Assembly (NCBI RefSeq): GCF_040954835.1
Contig: NC_090698.1
Location: forward strand, 41,159,501 to 41,223,500
DNA: 64,000 nucleotides
Direction of reading: 5' to 3'
DNA from: Lepisosteus oculatus
Taxonomy: Eukaryota; Chordata; Actinopteri; Semionotiformes; Lepisosteidae
Part shown: piece after piece, positions 45,495-57,607 of the stretch
How the letters are laid out: each line of letters begins with the position of its first letter
Numbering within the stretch: the stretch's first letter is position 1
Position numbers and translations under genes: made by a program
The notes under the pieces: model-generated
The model's database searches: none
What the model saw: only the letters and a program-made list of their open reading frames with translations
Told to the model about the DNA's origin: nothing

Positions 45495-47460
45495 TATATT
45501 TTGTTTTGATCTCTAATTTATCCTAGAGAGTGATATTAAAATTCCAGAGGAATTAGCTGTGGTTGTAAATACTTGAGATTATATATCTTGACAGGTAGTA
45601 CATAGAATAATTACCTGTATGTCTACATCAACATTGTTACTCATGCCGTTCTGAAAGTATGTCTTTTTGAAATGTTCTGAAAGTGTATAAATAGGTGTGA
45701 ATGGTTTTGCCTTTTCATAGTACAAAATACCTTCATATACAAAGACCTAAAATGTCAAAGATCATAGAATTATAATTGCAAAGTCATTATTAATATGCCT
45801 TCTGCTAGAATAGATTTAATCTTCTAAGACAGTTATGCTTTTTATCATTCTTAAATTCTAATTTTGATGCTTTCGATAAAATAAATACTCGTATGTCCTG
45901 GGAACATTCAAAATGGTTGGCAGCATGAGGTAAATTATTTTATGGACTCCAGTATTTAATAAGAGAATATAATCATGTGTACTAATACGGTATCTTATAC
46001 TTTAGTATTTAGATATAGCTTACATTTCTATAGTCATTTTATTTTCAATGTTGACAAAATATTTACATATGGGAGGAACCCACTTCATTCAACACAGAAG
46101 TGGAACACCCACTTAAGTGATACACTGCAACTATTATGTGCCAGCAGCCCCACTGTACTGCATGTCAGGTGGAAAAATGAATTAAGGGGCATATTCATAT
46201 TGATCATATTGACTTTGTCATCCAAAGTGACATTTACCCAAAACAACAGGATTAACACTCCTAACCTCGAAACAGTGTCATGGGATCTGACCAATGACAT
46301 CAGTTTAACATCTCATTTGAAGGACAACACCTCCAACAGCACAGTCTCCCTGGTCAGTTTGCTGTGGCATGGGTTTGGGAATTATGGTCTGAGTGAAGAG
46401 TATCACCTACTAGTCCACCAATACTATTCTACTATTCTACTATTCACAGTAGTGGCCTGATTTCCCTAGGTTACTCTGTGAATGATTTTGAAAACTTAAA
46501 AATATTAACTGTTATTGTGATGGTGCAAGCTTAGGCCTGTTTGAAGCCTCCCCTCCTACTTCAAAGTGGACACACCTGGAATGACATTCCACAGGCATAA
46601 AGGGGATCGTTTGATTGGCTCTGTAGGAACATTCCTCAGGATTAGCAGCAGTCAGGTGTCTAGGGTAGGATAGTATGGACTGTAGAGAGTTTAATAGCAT
46701 TGGGAGTACCTTTTATTCCTGTGCTCTGAGTTCAGCAAATAAACCTGCAGTCTTGCTATCAGTCAAAATGTGTGAAGGGCTGAGATGGTTTAAGAAGAAC
46801 TTGCAAGCATATCTTTAATGTGGTTATTAATGAAAGAGAGATTGAATGGTAGCAAATTCACTTGATAATGTTAGTTCTGGAATTTGTTCTTAAACTCCAG
46901 AGTCTCACTGAGGAAGTTGATTAATATTGATTAAAGTAGAGATGGAAAACTGGGTGTGAAATTTTAAGCAAGGTAAAGGATGTCAGTGAGGATACTGGGA
47001 CAAATTTCATTCAGTTGACACAAGGACTGGATGTAAAATGGGTGAACCCAGTTAAGTGTGCTAGGTGTTCCAGAATAAGAAAAAGACAAGCTTGTTTTAG
47101 TTAATTGGGGGGAAGGGATTTTAAGAGGAATTCACCAGTTCTTGCCCTTCTGGTTTTACTGAAGATTAAAGAGGATTTCTGCAGGAGACGAGCACCTTCA
47201 ATGGTGCTCCTTTCCTACTAATGAGTGTGTGCAAGTTTGTGTCTGTCTGCCCTGCAATGGACTGGCGTCTTGTCCAGGGTGTTGTTTTGCACCCAATGAT
47301 GACCAACTCATTGATGACCTGGCAAATCCTGTATTGTACAAAGCAGAAGACGGAAGGATGGATTGTAAGACCTTTGGCCCTCTGAAGTCTGATGTTCTCT
47401 ACTCTCATCATATTTTATCTCAAGTTTCACCAGCTATTTGTTGATCTAATAATAACAATA
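45495..47460. other. Intergenic, no gene supported
   Basis: There is an open frame on the plus strand at 45975-46460 but it has no domain signature or splice context. The stretch at 46520-46760 (ATAAAGGGGATCG, then AATAAACCTGCAGTC) has a TATA-like and an AATAAA-like site 150 bp apart and could be an old LTR or SINE. Not supported further. Confidence 0.35.
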
Positions 47461-47464
47461 ACAT

Positions 47465-47735
47465 CACTTTATTAAGCCTTTACAATTTCTTGCATTAGGA
47501 ATTATCTTTTCACATACCCCAGCTTGCTCTCCATGAGACACACAGACAGGGAGAGAAGCATAAGGTCAGAGCACAGGGCCTGCCATTGTAAAGCACCCCT
47601 GGAGCAGTTGGGGTTAAGGGCCTTGCTCAGGAGCCCAACAGAGTAGGGTTCCTCTGCCAGCTGCAGGATTTGAACTGGCAACCTTCTAGCCACAGGTGCA
47701 GATCCTTAGCCACAGAGCCACTGCTCTGCCCGTCT
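47465..47735 (-). mobile_element. tRNA-derived SINE, copy 1
   Basis: Reverse copy of the element at 51036. The RNA-polymerase-III box B (GGTTGCCAGTTCAAATCC) is at its right end. GGGCCTTGCTCAGGAGCCC and the tail AATTCCTAATGCAAGAAATTG are shared. Confidence 0.75.
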
Positions 47736-47831
47736 ACCTCAGCTTCATTTGAAGCCGTTTTTTTCTTTTTCCCAGAAGTACTGTTAGCATTTCCTACTCT
47801 TTCTGGTTATATCCAGCACTGGTTAATTAAG

Positions 47832-47960
47832 TTCAAGTAGGTACTGTAGCTGCGTCAGCATGCATAGGTTGCAAAGGAACATGTAAAGGTTTATTCCATG
47901 TTGAACTGAAAAGCAGAGGTGTTTCGGCTGTGGAGCCTTTTCTGGGTGTGTGGGAGAGAG
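47832..47960. repeat. Foldback repeat, left arm
   Basis: GCTGCGTCAGCATGCATAGG, GTAAAGGTTTATTCCATGTT and TTTCGGCTGTGGAGCC, as in copies at 23375 and 61072. The right arm is missing. Confidence 0.65.
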
Positions 47961-48099
47961 GGTTAAATGGTTAAATACAAAAGTTACAAAGCTTTAAATA
48001 AAATGCGGTTTAGCACTAAATAAAGCACTTGCACTCTGCTTTTTGCAGGCGTTGGTACTAATGCTCATTCACTAAAAGCAGTAACAACAATGTAAAAAT

Positions 48100-48709
48100 G
48101 ATCACATTCTTTGATGTTGCCATGACCACGTGCATTTTACACTTATAGGTTTAGCGCTGTATTTGAAATGGTCGGCTATTCTTTAAAATCGTAAGGCTGG
48201 ATTGAATTATTCTTATTAAATGAATAGAAAAATATACTGTAACTGTAGAACACGTCACTTCGCCAGTGCTACTGTAAAAGCGACACTCTGCAGAGATTTA
48301 AATGCATAGATAGGCGATCGTTAGCTACTGTCTTAACAAAATCACATGGTAATGTAGCTTTCGGAAAGAGGAAGGAAATGTAGCTGAGCTTAAAATGGTC
48401 GGCTAAAACCAAGTACGTGAGAAACAGCTAAGGAAATTATTTTCGGGGATTTGTACGAAATTCAAAAAACAAAAATCGCATTAGCCTTTATCGTACAGTA
48501 TTTCTGCATTCTTTGATCAAACAATGGACATAGGAGCTGCCAATAGAACGTGGACAGGAATACAGTTGTTCAGTTAGATATGTTTTGGCTTTTTAGATAG
48601 CCTGAGGATCTTTGTATTTTGTTTTTTAATTATTGTGATACGTAAATTTATTGCAAAAAAAAAAGTGGATATCAGCCTCAGTTGGGAAGTCCCAGACAAC
48701 TAGAGCGGA
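48100..48709 (+). promoter_or_regulatory. Candidate LNPEP promoter region and 5' UTR
   Basis: Richer in CpG than its surroundings. It contains CACGTG at 48127-48132 and two copies of AAATGGTCGGCTA (48166-48178 and 48393-48405). It ends at the ATG of the candidate LNPEP first exon. No TATA box was seen. Confidence 0.35.
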
Positions 48710-48734
48710 ATGGAATCGTTTCAAACTCAGACGG
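48710..48734 (+). CDS. lnpep: Candidate first coding exon of LNPEP (IRAP), partial gene
   Basis: ATG GAA TCG TTT CAA ACT CAG ACG G, then the donor GTGAGT. The product MESFQTQT resembles the short N-terminal exon product of LNPEP (which starts MEPF in human) and ends in phase 1. LNPEP lies directly downstream of ERAP2 in the same direction in mammals. In mammals this exon is followed by a very long intron, which would explain why no M1-type exon appears in the remaining 15 kb. LNPEP is a type II membrane M1 aminopeptidase of endosomes involved in cross-presentation and oxytocin breakdown. Evidence is eight residues, a donor and synteny, so it is tentative. Confidence 0.45.
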
Positions 48735-50870
48735 GTGAGTGTTACAATCAGATATCGTTTTTTGTCTTAAGCGAAGGGAGCGAGGATTGTGCACTTTTTA
48801 CAGCAAGTGGTATTTTGGTGCTGACATCAAGGAGTACACAAAGTTGCAACCACAGGGGCCTAACTGAGCGACATACAGCTAGATCATTGCAAGACAAGGT
48901 CATCGATTATTTTTCTAGTGTGCTAAATGTGAAGGAACTTTTTTGCGTTTAGTTACTTTGACTGCGCCGGAGCACTTTTGGGACTCCTGCAATTTTATTA
49001 ATACCTAATTTATAGACGTCACTGGCGCACTAGAAGAACTTATTTGGTCAACAAAGCTGCTCGAAGTTATTCGATTTTTTTGTAACTAATAAAAATTCTC
49101 AAAGGATTTAAAGGTGTTATGGAAAACATTTTAAAAACTTACCTTTAGGACAAGAATATTTAAAGTCCGATTTGTTTAGCAGATCGCTTATGTTATTGAG
49201 GTCAAAACCGCAGGTGGTAGCTTTGGGTACAGTAGTTGGCAATACCAGCCTTCGTTCGGTTTTTCAACAGAAGGAAATTTGCTTCTGTTGAAAAAAATCC
49301 ACACCCATGTAGCTAATTATTTTAGGATTGTGATTTTAAAGGCAATGAAAATAATTCATAAATGAAAAGTTGGGCTTTGCAAAATGTAGCTTTATTTATG
49401 GAGGTCCTCACAAGATTAATTAAATTTCTTAAATTCAATTTGTTCTTTGTAATTGTACGTCCTGCATTAAGTAATACATTGATTTATCATAGTCTGTGCC
49501 TAGAGTCCTTAGATTGTCAGGGCTAAAAATGAAAAATATACAGTAACTCTTAGACCTGCTTATTTAAAATTATGAACCTTAAATGTGCTGTGTGTTGTTG
49601 GCCGTCTTTTTTATTACCCATTCGTTTTTGAATAAAGCCAGTATTTTAATATTTTATGTAGCTCACACATTTATCCGAAGCTGCTTATATTAAATACGAT
49701 TAAGGAACTTTAGAAACAAGGTTTGGGATTTATACACGTATTATTAAATCCCTTACAGCTCAGGTTCAGGTGTTTTGTACTGTTGTTACAGCAAAGTTCA
49801 GTAAATACACTTTCAATAATTGTTTCAGAACATTGGCCTCTTTACTGATCTCCCTTATCCCTTTTTACTTCACTGCTTTTTAATACCTTTTTACAGATTT
49901 TATAAACCCAAGTCGTGTGTCAAGCACATGGTCTTTGGTTCTGTTTAAATCACATAGTGATGTCAAATCCTATGGAAAAAGTAGTTTCTAAATTATAGAT
50001 AGTTCCATAATCTTCTGTACGCTTCTGATACAGAAAGCACCAAAATATCCACAGTCAACTTGAAACCATGACTAATTTACTGCCTTCTAAACGCTAGATT
50101 TGTTTTTCTGCTGTAGTATATGAATTCATAACAGAGGCAGTGAAAAAGAACTGGTGTTTATTGCACTAGAGTACCTTCACATCATTCCAAGAAAAAAACA
50201 GCTTAGTTGTATTCTCAAATGTGAATCCTTTGTTTAGTGAAAAAGTCCATCCTTGAGTCTAACTGCACACTTACATCAAGTATGCACATTCCATTTAAAT
50301 GGTGCATTACAAATATCAATTTTAATGCACAACAATGTTCTGCAGGTTTCAGATGTATAATATAGTGAGCGTCATAAAAACATTTGACTCTATATGTGTA
50401 TGTTTTTCATGTAGTTGATCATCTTGAGAAGTTAATTATTCTCCATATGTATGGAGGTTGTACAGTGACAGGTCCACATCCTCAGAAATGCCAGGTTTGA
50501 TTGCAAGAAGTGATTGGCAACTATATGAGGCTGCATTGTTGCATACTGGAACCTCACTTCTTTAAGACTCATCCTGACATGAAAACAACCTTGTGTGTAA
50601 CATTGTGGTATAGTGTAATAGTGTAACATTGATGATCGTTAGAGATGAGACGGTTATCATGTGAATGCCCTTATCTCCACACTTGAACTCCATTGATCAT
50701 TTGTGGGATGAGCTGTGGCAACATGTTATCTAGGGTTTGTGAACTGACACATGCTCATAAGCTCTGCAAGAAGCACAATCTCACAAGATGGCAACTGCAT
50801 GTGTCACAGATAAGCAGGTTGTATTGCTTGTAGGAATGGCCACACACTATTGCCCAATGACTTTCCTTGT
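48735..50870. other. Probable LNPEP intron 1, no feature seen
   Basis: AT-rich sequence without recognisable repeats or genes, apart from short random open frames. Confidence 0.35.
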
Positions 50871-50871
50871 T

Positions 50872-51470
50872 AAAGGGCAATTGTAATGCTGTTTTTATAT
50901 TTCAGAGTTAGAAAGAATTGGTGAGTGCATTTCAAACCACAATGAAAGTAAATGTACACGCTCACATTGTACATAACCTGTTCCATTTCACTTGTTCATA
51001 GCATTACATTAGTCATTACGGTGACTAGCTACTGGGCAAAGTGGTGGCACTGTGGCTTAGGATCTGCGCTTGTGGCTGGAAGGTTGCCAGTTCAAATCCC
51101 ACAGCCGGCAGTGGAATCCTACTCCAATGGGCCCCTGAGCAAGGCCCTTAACCAGGGTGCTGTACAATGGCTGACCCCGCGCAATAACCCCAAGCTTCTC
51201 TCCCTGTCCATGTGTCTCATGGAAAGCAAGCTGGGGTATGCGAAAAGACGAATTCCTAATGCAAGAAATTGTATATGGCCAATAAAGTGATCTCTTCTCT
51301 TAGCGAACAGGAAGGGCTTCTTCACGTAACAATTCTCACAACTCTCTGCAATAGGGTGACTATTGGTACTTTTGTTCAGTATTTTGTGTTTTGATCGGAA
51401 TTTGTAAAATTTTGTGATACTGTCAATTCATTTGTTGTTACTGAGACTTTATAACAGCATTTTTATTCAA
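50872..51470 (+). mobile_element. Non-autonomous DNA element, copy 2, split by a SINE
   Basis: Left part TTAAAGGGCAATTGTAATGC..., with TTAGAAAGAAT and CACAATGAAAG. Right part ACAGGAAGGGCTTCTTCAC...TTGTTACTGAGAC. Both parts match 15567-16155. The middle is replaced by the tRNA-derived SINE at 51036-51300. Confidence 0.5.
51036..51300 (+). mobile_element. tRNA-derived SINE, copy 2
   Basis: The head GTGGCTTAGGATCTGCGC (box A-like) and GGTTGCCAGTTCAAATCC (box B) are tRNA-like. The body contains CTGAGCAAGGCCCTTAACC. The tail ends AATGCAAGAAATTGTATATG then GCCAATAAAGTGATC. Confidence 0.8.
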
Positions 51471-51864
51471 ATCAAAGTTTATTTATTAAATACCCATCCC
51501 GTTGATGAGCACTACGCAGTTTACCTGCAAGAAGAAGTCGATTTTCACTTTTTTTCTTTTGTGAGAAGTATTTGTGAAAGTATTATGAGTAAATTTGTGC
51601 AAATATTAAAATCAGTGGCAGTTAAGTGTAATGCAATGAATTAACTGGCTTATATAGTACAGAAAACTGCATTCTGTTAAGTAAGTCTTAAAAGGTGCAA
51701 CTCAAGATTCTTATTTATTCCTTACAAGAGATTGCTTGGTTTCTTCTAGATATATATTTTCCCCAAAGGAAATGCTTTCTCTTTGAAAATACAGTTTTAA
51801 GTAGGGAATAGCCATAGAACATATTGTAATAGAGAGTATTTTTTGTTCAGTGTTGGTCCTAGTT

Positions 51865-52080
51865 CAGAGGTGGGCAAATGTTTTTGGCCCACGGGCCACA
51901 TACAATTTTGAAACTCTATAGTGGGCCACTTCAGGCTGATGCTACAGATAGCCTATCGGTTTATTTGAGCTTAACAGTTTTAAAGTGCAAAACAGTTTTA
52001 AAGACAGTAAATGTTTGTCTGGAATTTGATTAAAGATCTAGTCTTATTTAAACAAACCTCAGGTTGAGTGCTATGCTGTT
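51865..52080 (+). mobile_element. hAT-type element fragment, second family
   Basis: It starts CAGAGGTGGGCAAATGTTTT, followed by TGGCCCACGGGCCACAT and GTGGGCCACTTCAGG. This is a well-known hAT/Charlie terminal sequence style. The right end was not located. Confidence 0.55.
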
Positions 52081-52099
52081 TGCACACCTTAAGTCTATA

Positions 52100-54290
52100 A
52101 TAAAGCAAACGTTTCTTACTGTGTATGTCTGTGAAAGTAGATCAAGTTTTGAGCAAAGTCTGTTCTCCAACAATAAGATAAAGCTCATGTAACACTGAGA
52201 GGTTTTTTTTATTTATTTTTGTGAACAATAAGCATTTAAAAAACTATAATAGAAAACCAGAATAAAACCGCACTCCATTGTTTTTGTTAAATCACTGTTT
52301 TATTCATGGTTATATTCATCTCTGTCATTGCAGTCATAGAAAACATTTCTGAATCAAAAAGCCTATGATTGTATTGTAATAAGAGTCCATACAAACCGTA
52401 TAATCTCGTATTTTTCTTAACTTTTGTTTCCGAAGGTGTTGACATATGCTTTTACAATGTCCCAGCGTTTCTTTTGTTTTTCTAGAAAAGAGATTGTGTT
52501 GGGGTTAGAGGATAGGCTTTAGGTCAGATAAGAGCTTCGTGTTTTATACAGTACTGACATGAAGTAGGTGCCACATAAACATATTCCTTTTCAATTTAGT
52601 AGCACAGCTTAAGGCGGTATTATAGACCTGAGGCAACCAAATGGGTGTTCTGTTTCCCTGTGCTGTGTTATTCACTGTTCAAAAAAACAATGTGAATTAT
52701 AAATGTGCTTCTTTTTAAAAAGAGCATAATGCTTTGTTTTTAACTATATACAATTCATACATATGGGTTTTTTGTGCAAAATGAAGTAATTTACTAAACT
52801 ATTTGCTCCAAATTGCTTCAATTTTACTTATTTGATAATGCAGTTTAAGTTACTATAGATACGATTGTTCAAACTGATTAAAGAGTAGCTGTGAAAAACA
52901 TGTAAAGTTAGCTAGGCACAGTGTAGACATAAGAGCTGTACAGAGTTGATGATATCAGTTAACGATAAATGCTGAGCAGATAAGATGTGGGTTGTGTTTC
53001 TTACCGGAACACCTTGAAACTCTTAGGCAGGTGTTAACATCCGGCAGTTTGCCAAGGTCTGTAGTTACTATACTGCAGAGTGAAAGGTTGTCTTTAATTT
53101 AACTGTAGCTTTTAAGCTTGCACGAAAGAATGTTCTAAGTTAACATTAGTTGAAAATGTATGTTCTTAGAGAACCATAGTTTAATTTTCCAGAAAAATTA
53201 CATAAGCAGCAATTGGCTGATTTTGTTGTTGTTGACAATGTGAACCCATAGTTCTACTTGTTGTTGCCTGAGTGTTGCCTTTAGAGGTCATACAATGAAG
53301 ATGATGTGCAATTTTCATCAATTTCATGGAACATTAAAATGAGACTATGTTTGAGTTTTCCATTTCCCCACAGTAATTTAAAAAATATTCTGTTGGTGCC
53401 TAATGTGCTTTGCTTCTTGCTCAAAAAGCATTAATGACATGGTGTGATTAATCCTTTTCAAATGCCTGATAATTATCTGGTAAAAACAGTATGATTAAAA
53501 ACAAAAGCATTGTATTTGAAGCATGTGTTCTGTTTATGTATTGATGTATCCTTCACTGCTGAAAAATATTGTAATGCAATTTACAATACATTCTTCTTTA
53601 TAGTATAGCATACAATTACATTAAATACTTACAATATAGATATTTATATTCACAAACTCAGAAAAAACACTAGAAATTTGAACTTCCTTTTGGAAACAAA
53701 TGAAGTCATTACTAATGGAGTCCTAAAAGGAAATTAAAGAAATCAATCTTAGTATTGTACCACGTGTACTGATACATTTATTATATGCAATGCACAACAA
53801 GGTGGTTTCTTTCAGTAAAAAGGCAAGTGGACAAATTTACAACGTTTGTTGCAGCTCTTGTATGTTTTGATCTTAGACGAGCACTCGTTTAACTGGTTCA
53901 GAGGTTTTCTACTTCTCCAAGAAACCCACTCTTCTCTCTCGTGAATCAAGAGCCAGACTGACAGCTGTGCAGCTCTGCTAAGGAAGAGGATAGACTTATG
54001 TCATTGACTGCAGTAATGCTGCTGCATCACCACAGTGTATTTTAGCCATTCTGTTTATAGCAGGTGTGAATCACTCATTTTGTTTTGTGCTGATCAGTTT
54101 ATATCTTGACATAATCTGTTGTGTCGCCAGTTAGCGGAAGAGCATGCAGTAGGTGGTGAGACAATGTGAAGTATTTTTTGGATCATTGGCATTTGTGTTT
54201 AGATGCCAGTCATCAAAATGGATAACACATCTTAAACAAAATCACCACTTTCAATTTTTTTAGTTTATAAGTAGGATTCCTACTTATATA
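52100..54290. other. Probable LNPEP intron 1, nothing recognised
   Basis: AT-rich, with no coding or repeat signature found by reading. Confidence 0.35.
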
Positions 54291-54292
54291 CT

Positions 54293-54632
54293 AAAAGGTT
54301 CCTAATCCTTGTCCTGGAGGCCCACTCACCTGCTGGTTTTCATCCCATCCCGCCTTAATTAGATAATTTCAGCCTTAATTGATCTCATCTGTGGCCTCAT
54401 TTCAATATTTGCATTTTGTTTCTGGTCACAGGTTTGGGTTTTATTTCTTTTACAAAAAACAATGGTTAAAGAGCTGGGACAACAGTTAAGGGCTGTGAAC
54501 AAACAGCTCAAATTAGTCTTATTATTAAGTCAATGAAGGGTTTGTTGTGTAACTGAGGGCTCGGCTGGAACAAAATCCAACAGGTGTGTGGGTCATCAGG
54601 ACCAGGGTGGGGAAACACTGTATGTAATGCCA
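54293..54632. mobile_element. Non-autonomous DNA element with long imperfect inverted ends
   Basis: The left end is AATCCTTGTCCTGGAGGCCC then CACCTGCTGGTTTTCATCC. The right end AACAAAATCCAACAGGTGTG then GGACCAGGGTGGGGAAACACT is its imperfect reverse complement. No coding sequence. Confidence 0.6.
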
Positions 54633-57224
54633 ACTTTTGTAAGTGGCTGCAACTGCTCTATCTCATTTTTAACCTCTCTGTAGTCCACTCAAATCCACTA
54701 TGCCATTGCTACAATTGGAATTGGAATTTATGTCTTTATTCCTAAAATTGCAAAGATCAACCCGTGAGAGACAAATTGTCTGCATACTACTCAGTAGTTT
54801 AAGTGTATGGATTTATCACATTTAAGTGTTGTCCACATAATTCTGTGATTCTAGATTGAGGAAACTGGTTTTCGTGTTGATTACCTTGTGGAAAATGCCT
54901 GTGAAGATGGTGTAAACATGCACTTCACTTCAAAGATTTCCAAAATGCTTTGGAAATGGAGGTGGAAATGTAAGAGTCTTTATATCACCGTCCGCAACTA
55001 ACTTGTAGTAGCGAACTTTTGGATATGGCACTAAAATTCGGAATGCTTTTTGTTTCATTGTGCATGCTATACATTTGAGTTTTATGTCTTTTAAAACAAG
55101 GCTTCTGAAGTGTCTCTTAAACTAAGGATTAAGTATTTGCTGCAGTTTGATTGCCATCTGCTGTAAATTGTATTATATTACTTTGTCCATAAAAAGTGGG
55201 GAAATTTGTTTACACACCTGACTGCCCATTTTACACTATCTGATAGCATTCATATACTGATTGCTCAGGGTGCAAGAGATTTCTTGTATACATTTTTCTT
55301 TGACATAGGCATTATAAAACCCCTGCTGAAACTAGCAGTTGAAAAGGGGAATGGAGAGGGTAGGAGGGGTCATTAATGATAAGGTTAGCTTTCCTTTGAT
55401 CTTTGTTTTTTATACGGCTGTTTAAGCAGTTTCTGTCGTTGATCAATTATTTTGCTAGCAATATTCACAATTGAGTACGGTCCCCGGAGACTAACAGGAC
55501 TTTTATTATACAGTGTTCTATTGCTGTTTTACTTTTTATTCTGTGTCTCTGGTGTACTGGGCTGACTGAGCAAGCAGTAATGAAACAGCACCTACTGAGT
55601 GGGGGGCAGGAGTGGAGGAACCCTTGGCTAAGTTGATGACCTTTGGAAAGGCGTCTTCCTCCCTGTCTAAAAAATAATTGAGTGAAGCTGAAAAGTAACA
55701 TGACAGCTGATTTCAAACTACTTTGTGTGCTGTAATGGAGGCAACAGTAAAAAAGGTCATCGTGTGTGTAATCAACCTGCTTTTGTTATGACAAGCTCAA
55801 ACTTAATATTATACATAGATTTTGATTTGGCCATTTATAATAGTTATTTTGACCATTTCCACATTTACTCAGGCTTCCTTGAAGACTGTTTTATTCCTAC
55901 TATTATAAATCTAATCTACGCAGACTACAGGCACAAGTATCTTATCTGTCTGTGAAGTTTTGTGACAATTAATAATCTTTACCCTTGTAACTGATCTGCT
56001 TGCTTGCTTTTTTTCTTGGTGTAAGAAATACCCTCAGCATACAGGAATTTATGTACAGTAATCTCTCATTATTTTAAAAAAAAGTCACTGTATGTCTTAT
56101 TGAAAAGCTCACACATGAATGAGGGCAGTTTTGTGGATTGAGCAAAAATCAATCGGAGATCATCGTAGATCAGGATAGAGAGCCACTCTTCTGTTGTGAC
56201 AAAACTTCCAAATGTCTTCCAAAGTTGGACTTTTTGAGCCACCTAGGCAAAGTTAGATTCCAAGCTCTTTGAATATATAGTAGCTTCAGTTACAGCTTGG
56301 TGTTTGATACTGGGAAATCTGCATGTGAGTTTTGAGTGCTTGGGCTTTTTCTCACTCAGTCATCCGTTTCTCAGTCTGTCCGTTAGCTTGTCACATTCAC
56401 TTTTACACATTGGAATACATGAATGTTCAGTCTGGTAAACTGTCTTTTCCTTGGCTTCATTTGGCTACTGATCTTACCCTTCTGTGTTGAAGATTCCCCA
56501 AAGAGAGAAAGCCATCTGTTCATTTTTTAAGCTCTTGGCTTGCCAAATTGACATCTTTATCTTGGTTACCATGGCTCATGGAAGGTCCAGCTACAAACCT
56601 GATATCACACACATTAACCATAAGAATGTTTGCACTGTCTGTTTGCAAAAGGCTTTTTATGACAAGATCTACAAATACTACCTGGGAACTGGAAGAGCTG
56701 ATAGGGAAATGTATAACCAGAGTTGCTTAGCTAGCTGTCAAAACGTTTTGTAACTTCCTTGGTATTTATTTTGAAGGACTCAAAGCAACACTCTTCCTGC
56801 TGAAGTGTATTGAAATCTTTTTAAATTACTAATAATGATCTAGAATCAGTTTAGTCTACAAGTCTTTCAGAACTCTTGCAAAACACTGAAGTTCTACTAG
56901 GTTTGTATATTTATAACAGCTATTGATAATTGGTTGATTAGCATGAATGCTAGGGATGTTAATTAGAAATGGCCATCCTTGGAAAAGGAAGTTTTTATTT
57001 TGCCTGTTTGCTATAAAAAGTTCACTCCCATCCTACCCACTTTAAAAATAATGTAAAGTTCTTTTTAAAGGTTCATTTTCCTTTGATTAAACTATGAAAG
57101 ATTAATAAATTCTTAACAGATCAACTAATGTATTGTGGCACCAATTTTAAATTGTGCCATTTGTAGGAAGCCTGGAAAGTACAAAAATGATCACTTGGAA
57201 TGACCACATCTCAGAAAACCGAGA

Positions 57225-57236
57225 GAGAGAGAGATA
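57225..57236 (+). repeat. (GA)n run
   Basis: GAGAGAGAGAGA. Confidence 0.8.
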
Positions 57237-57295
57237 CTTATTCTTCACCTCCGCCTATACCCTGGATACACTGAGCTGGAGCTCAGTGAGGAAAG

Positions 57296-57607
57296 TCATC
57301 TCTTGGTTAGCCAATTGTTGCTGCTGCTCTGGACTTTCTCAACTTTGTTTCTTACTTCATTGAGATGCTTCTGCAGTGTGTGTTTGCTCAACCTGCCTGG
57401 ACTGCAGCTGCTGATCTGTCTCTCAAAGGCAGCAGCCTTGATCTCCAGGGTCTTCCTCTGTTGTTCATTGGACTGCAGGGTCTTACACTTCTTACTCAGC
57501 TCCCTGGCCACTTTGGTGAACTCGGGATGCAGTTTGTCCAGCTCAGTGTTTTGCTTGCTCCTGTTCTGGCTGGTGGCCTGGCATGGGTTATACTGCATTA
57601 GGGCCAT
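57296..57607 (-). other. Unassigned open frame, 103 codons, Lys/Gln/Ser-rich
   Basis: Minus-strand frame from ATG at 57607 to TGA at 57296. The predicted product is hydrophilic and likely helical (heptad-like KLHPEF, KKCKTLQS, LNEVRNKVEKV). The region is less AT-rich than its surroundings and is also open on the plus strand. No family recognised. It could be a retrocopy of a coiled-coil gene, a small gene or chance. Confidence 0.3.

Noticed and set aside
45975-46460. 161-codon plus-strand open frame after ERAP copy B
   Set aside because: No domain, leader or splice context; composition is that of AT-rich non-coding DNA with CTATT repeats near its end.
51050-51115. tRNA gene
   Set aside because: Box A- and box B-like sequences are present, but the cloverleaf ends are absent and a SINE body with a second copy at 47465 follows.
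56484-56753. 89-codon plus-strand frame with several Cys and Lys
   Set aside because: No family signature or splice context recognised; likely chance in the presumed LNPEP intron.
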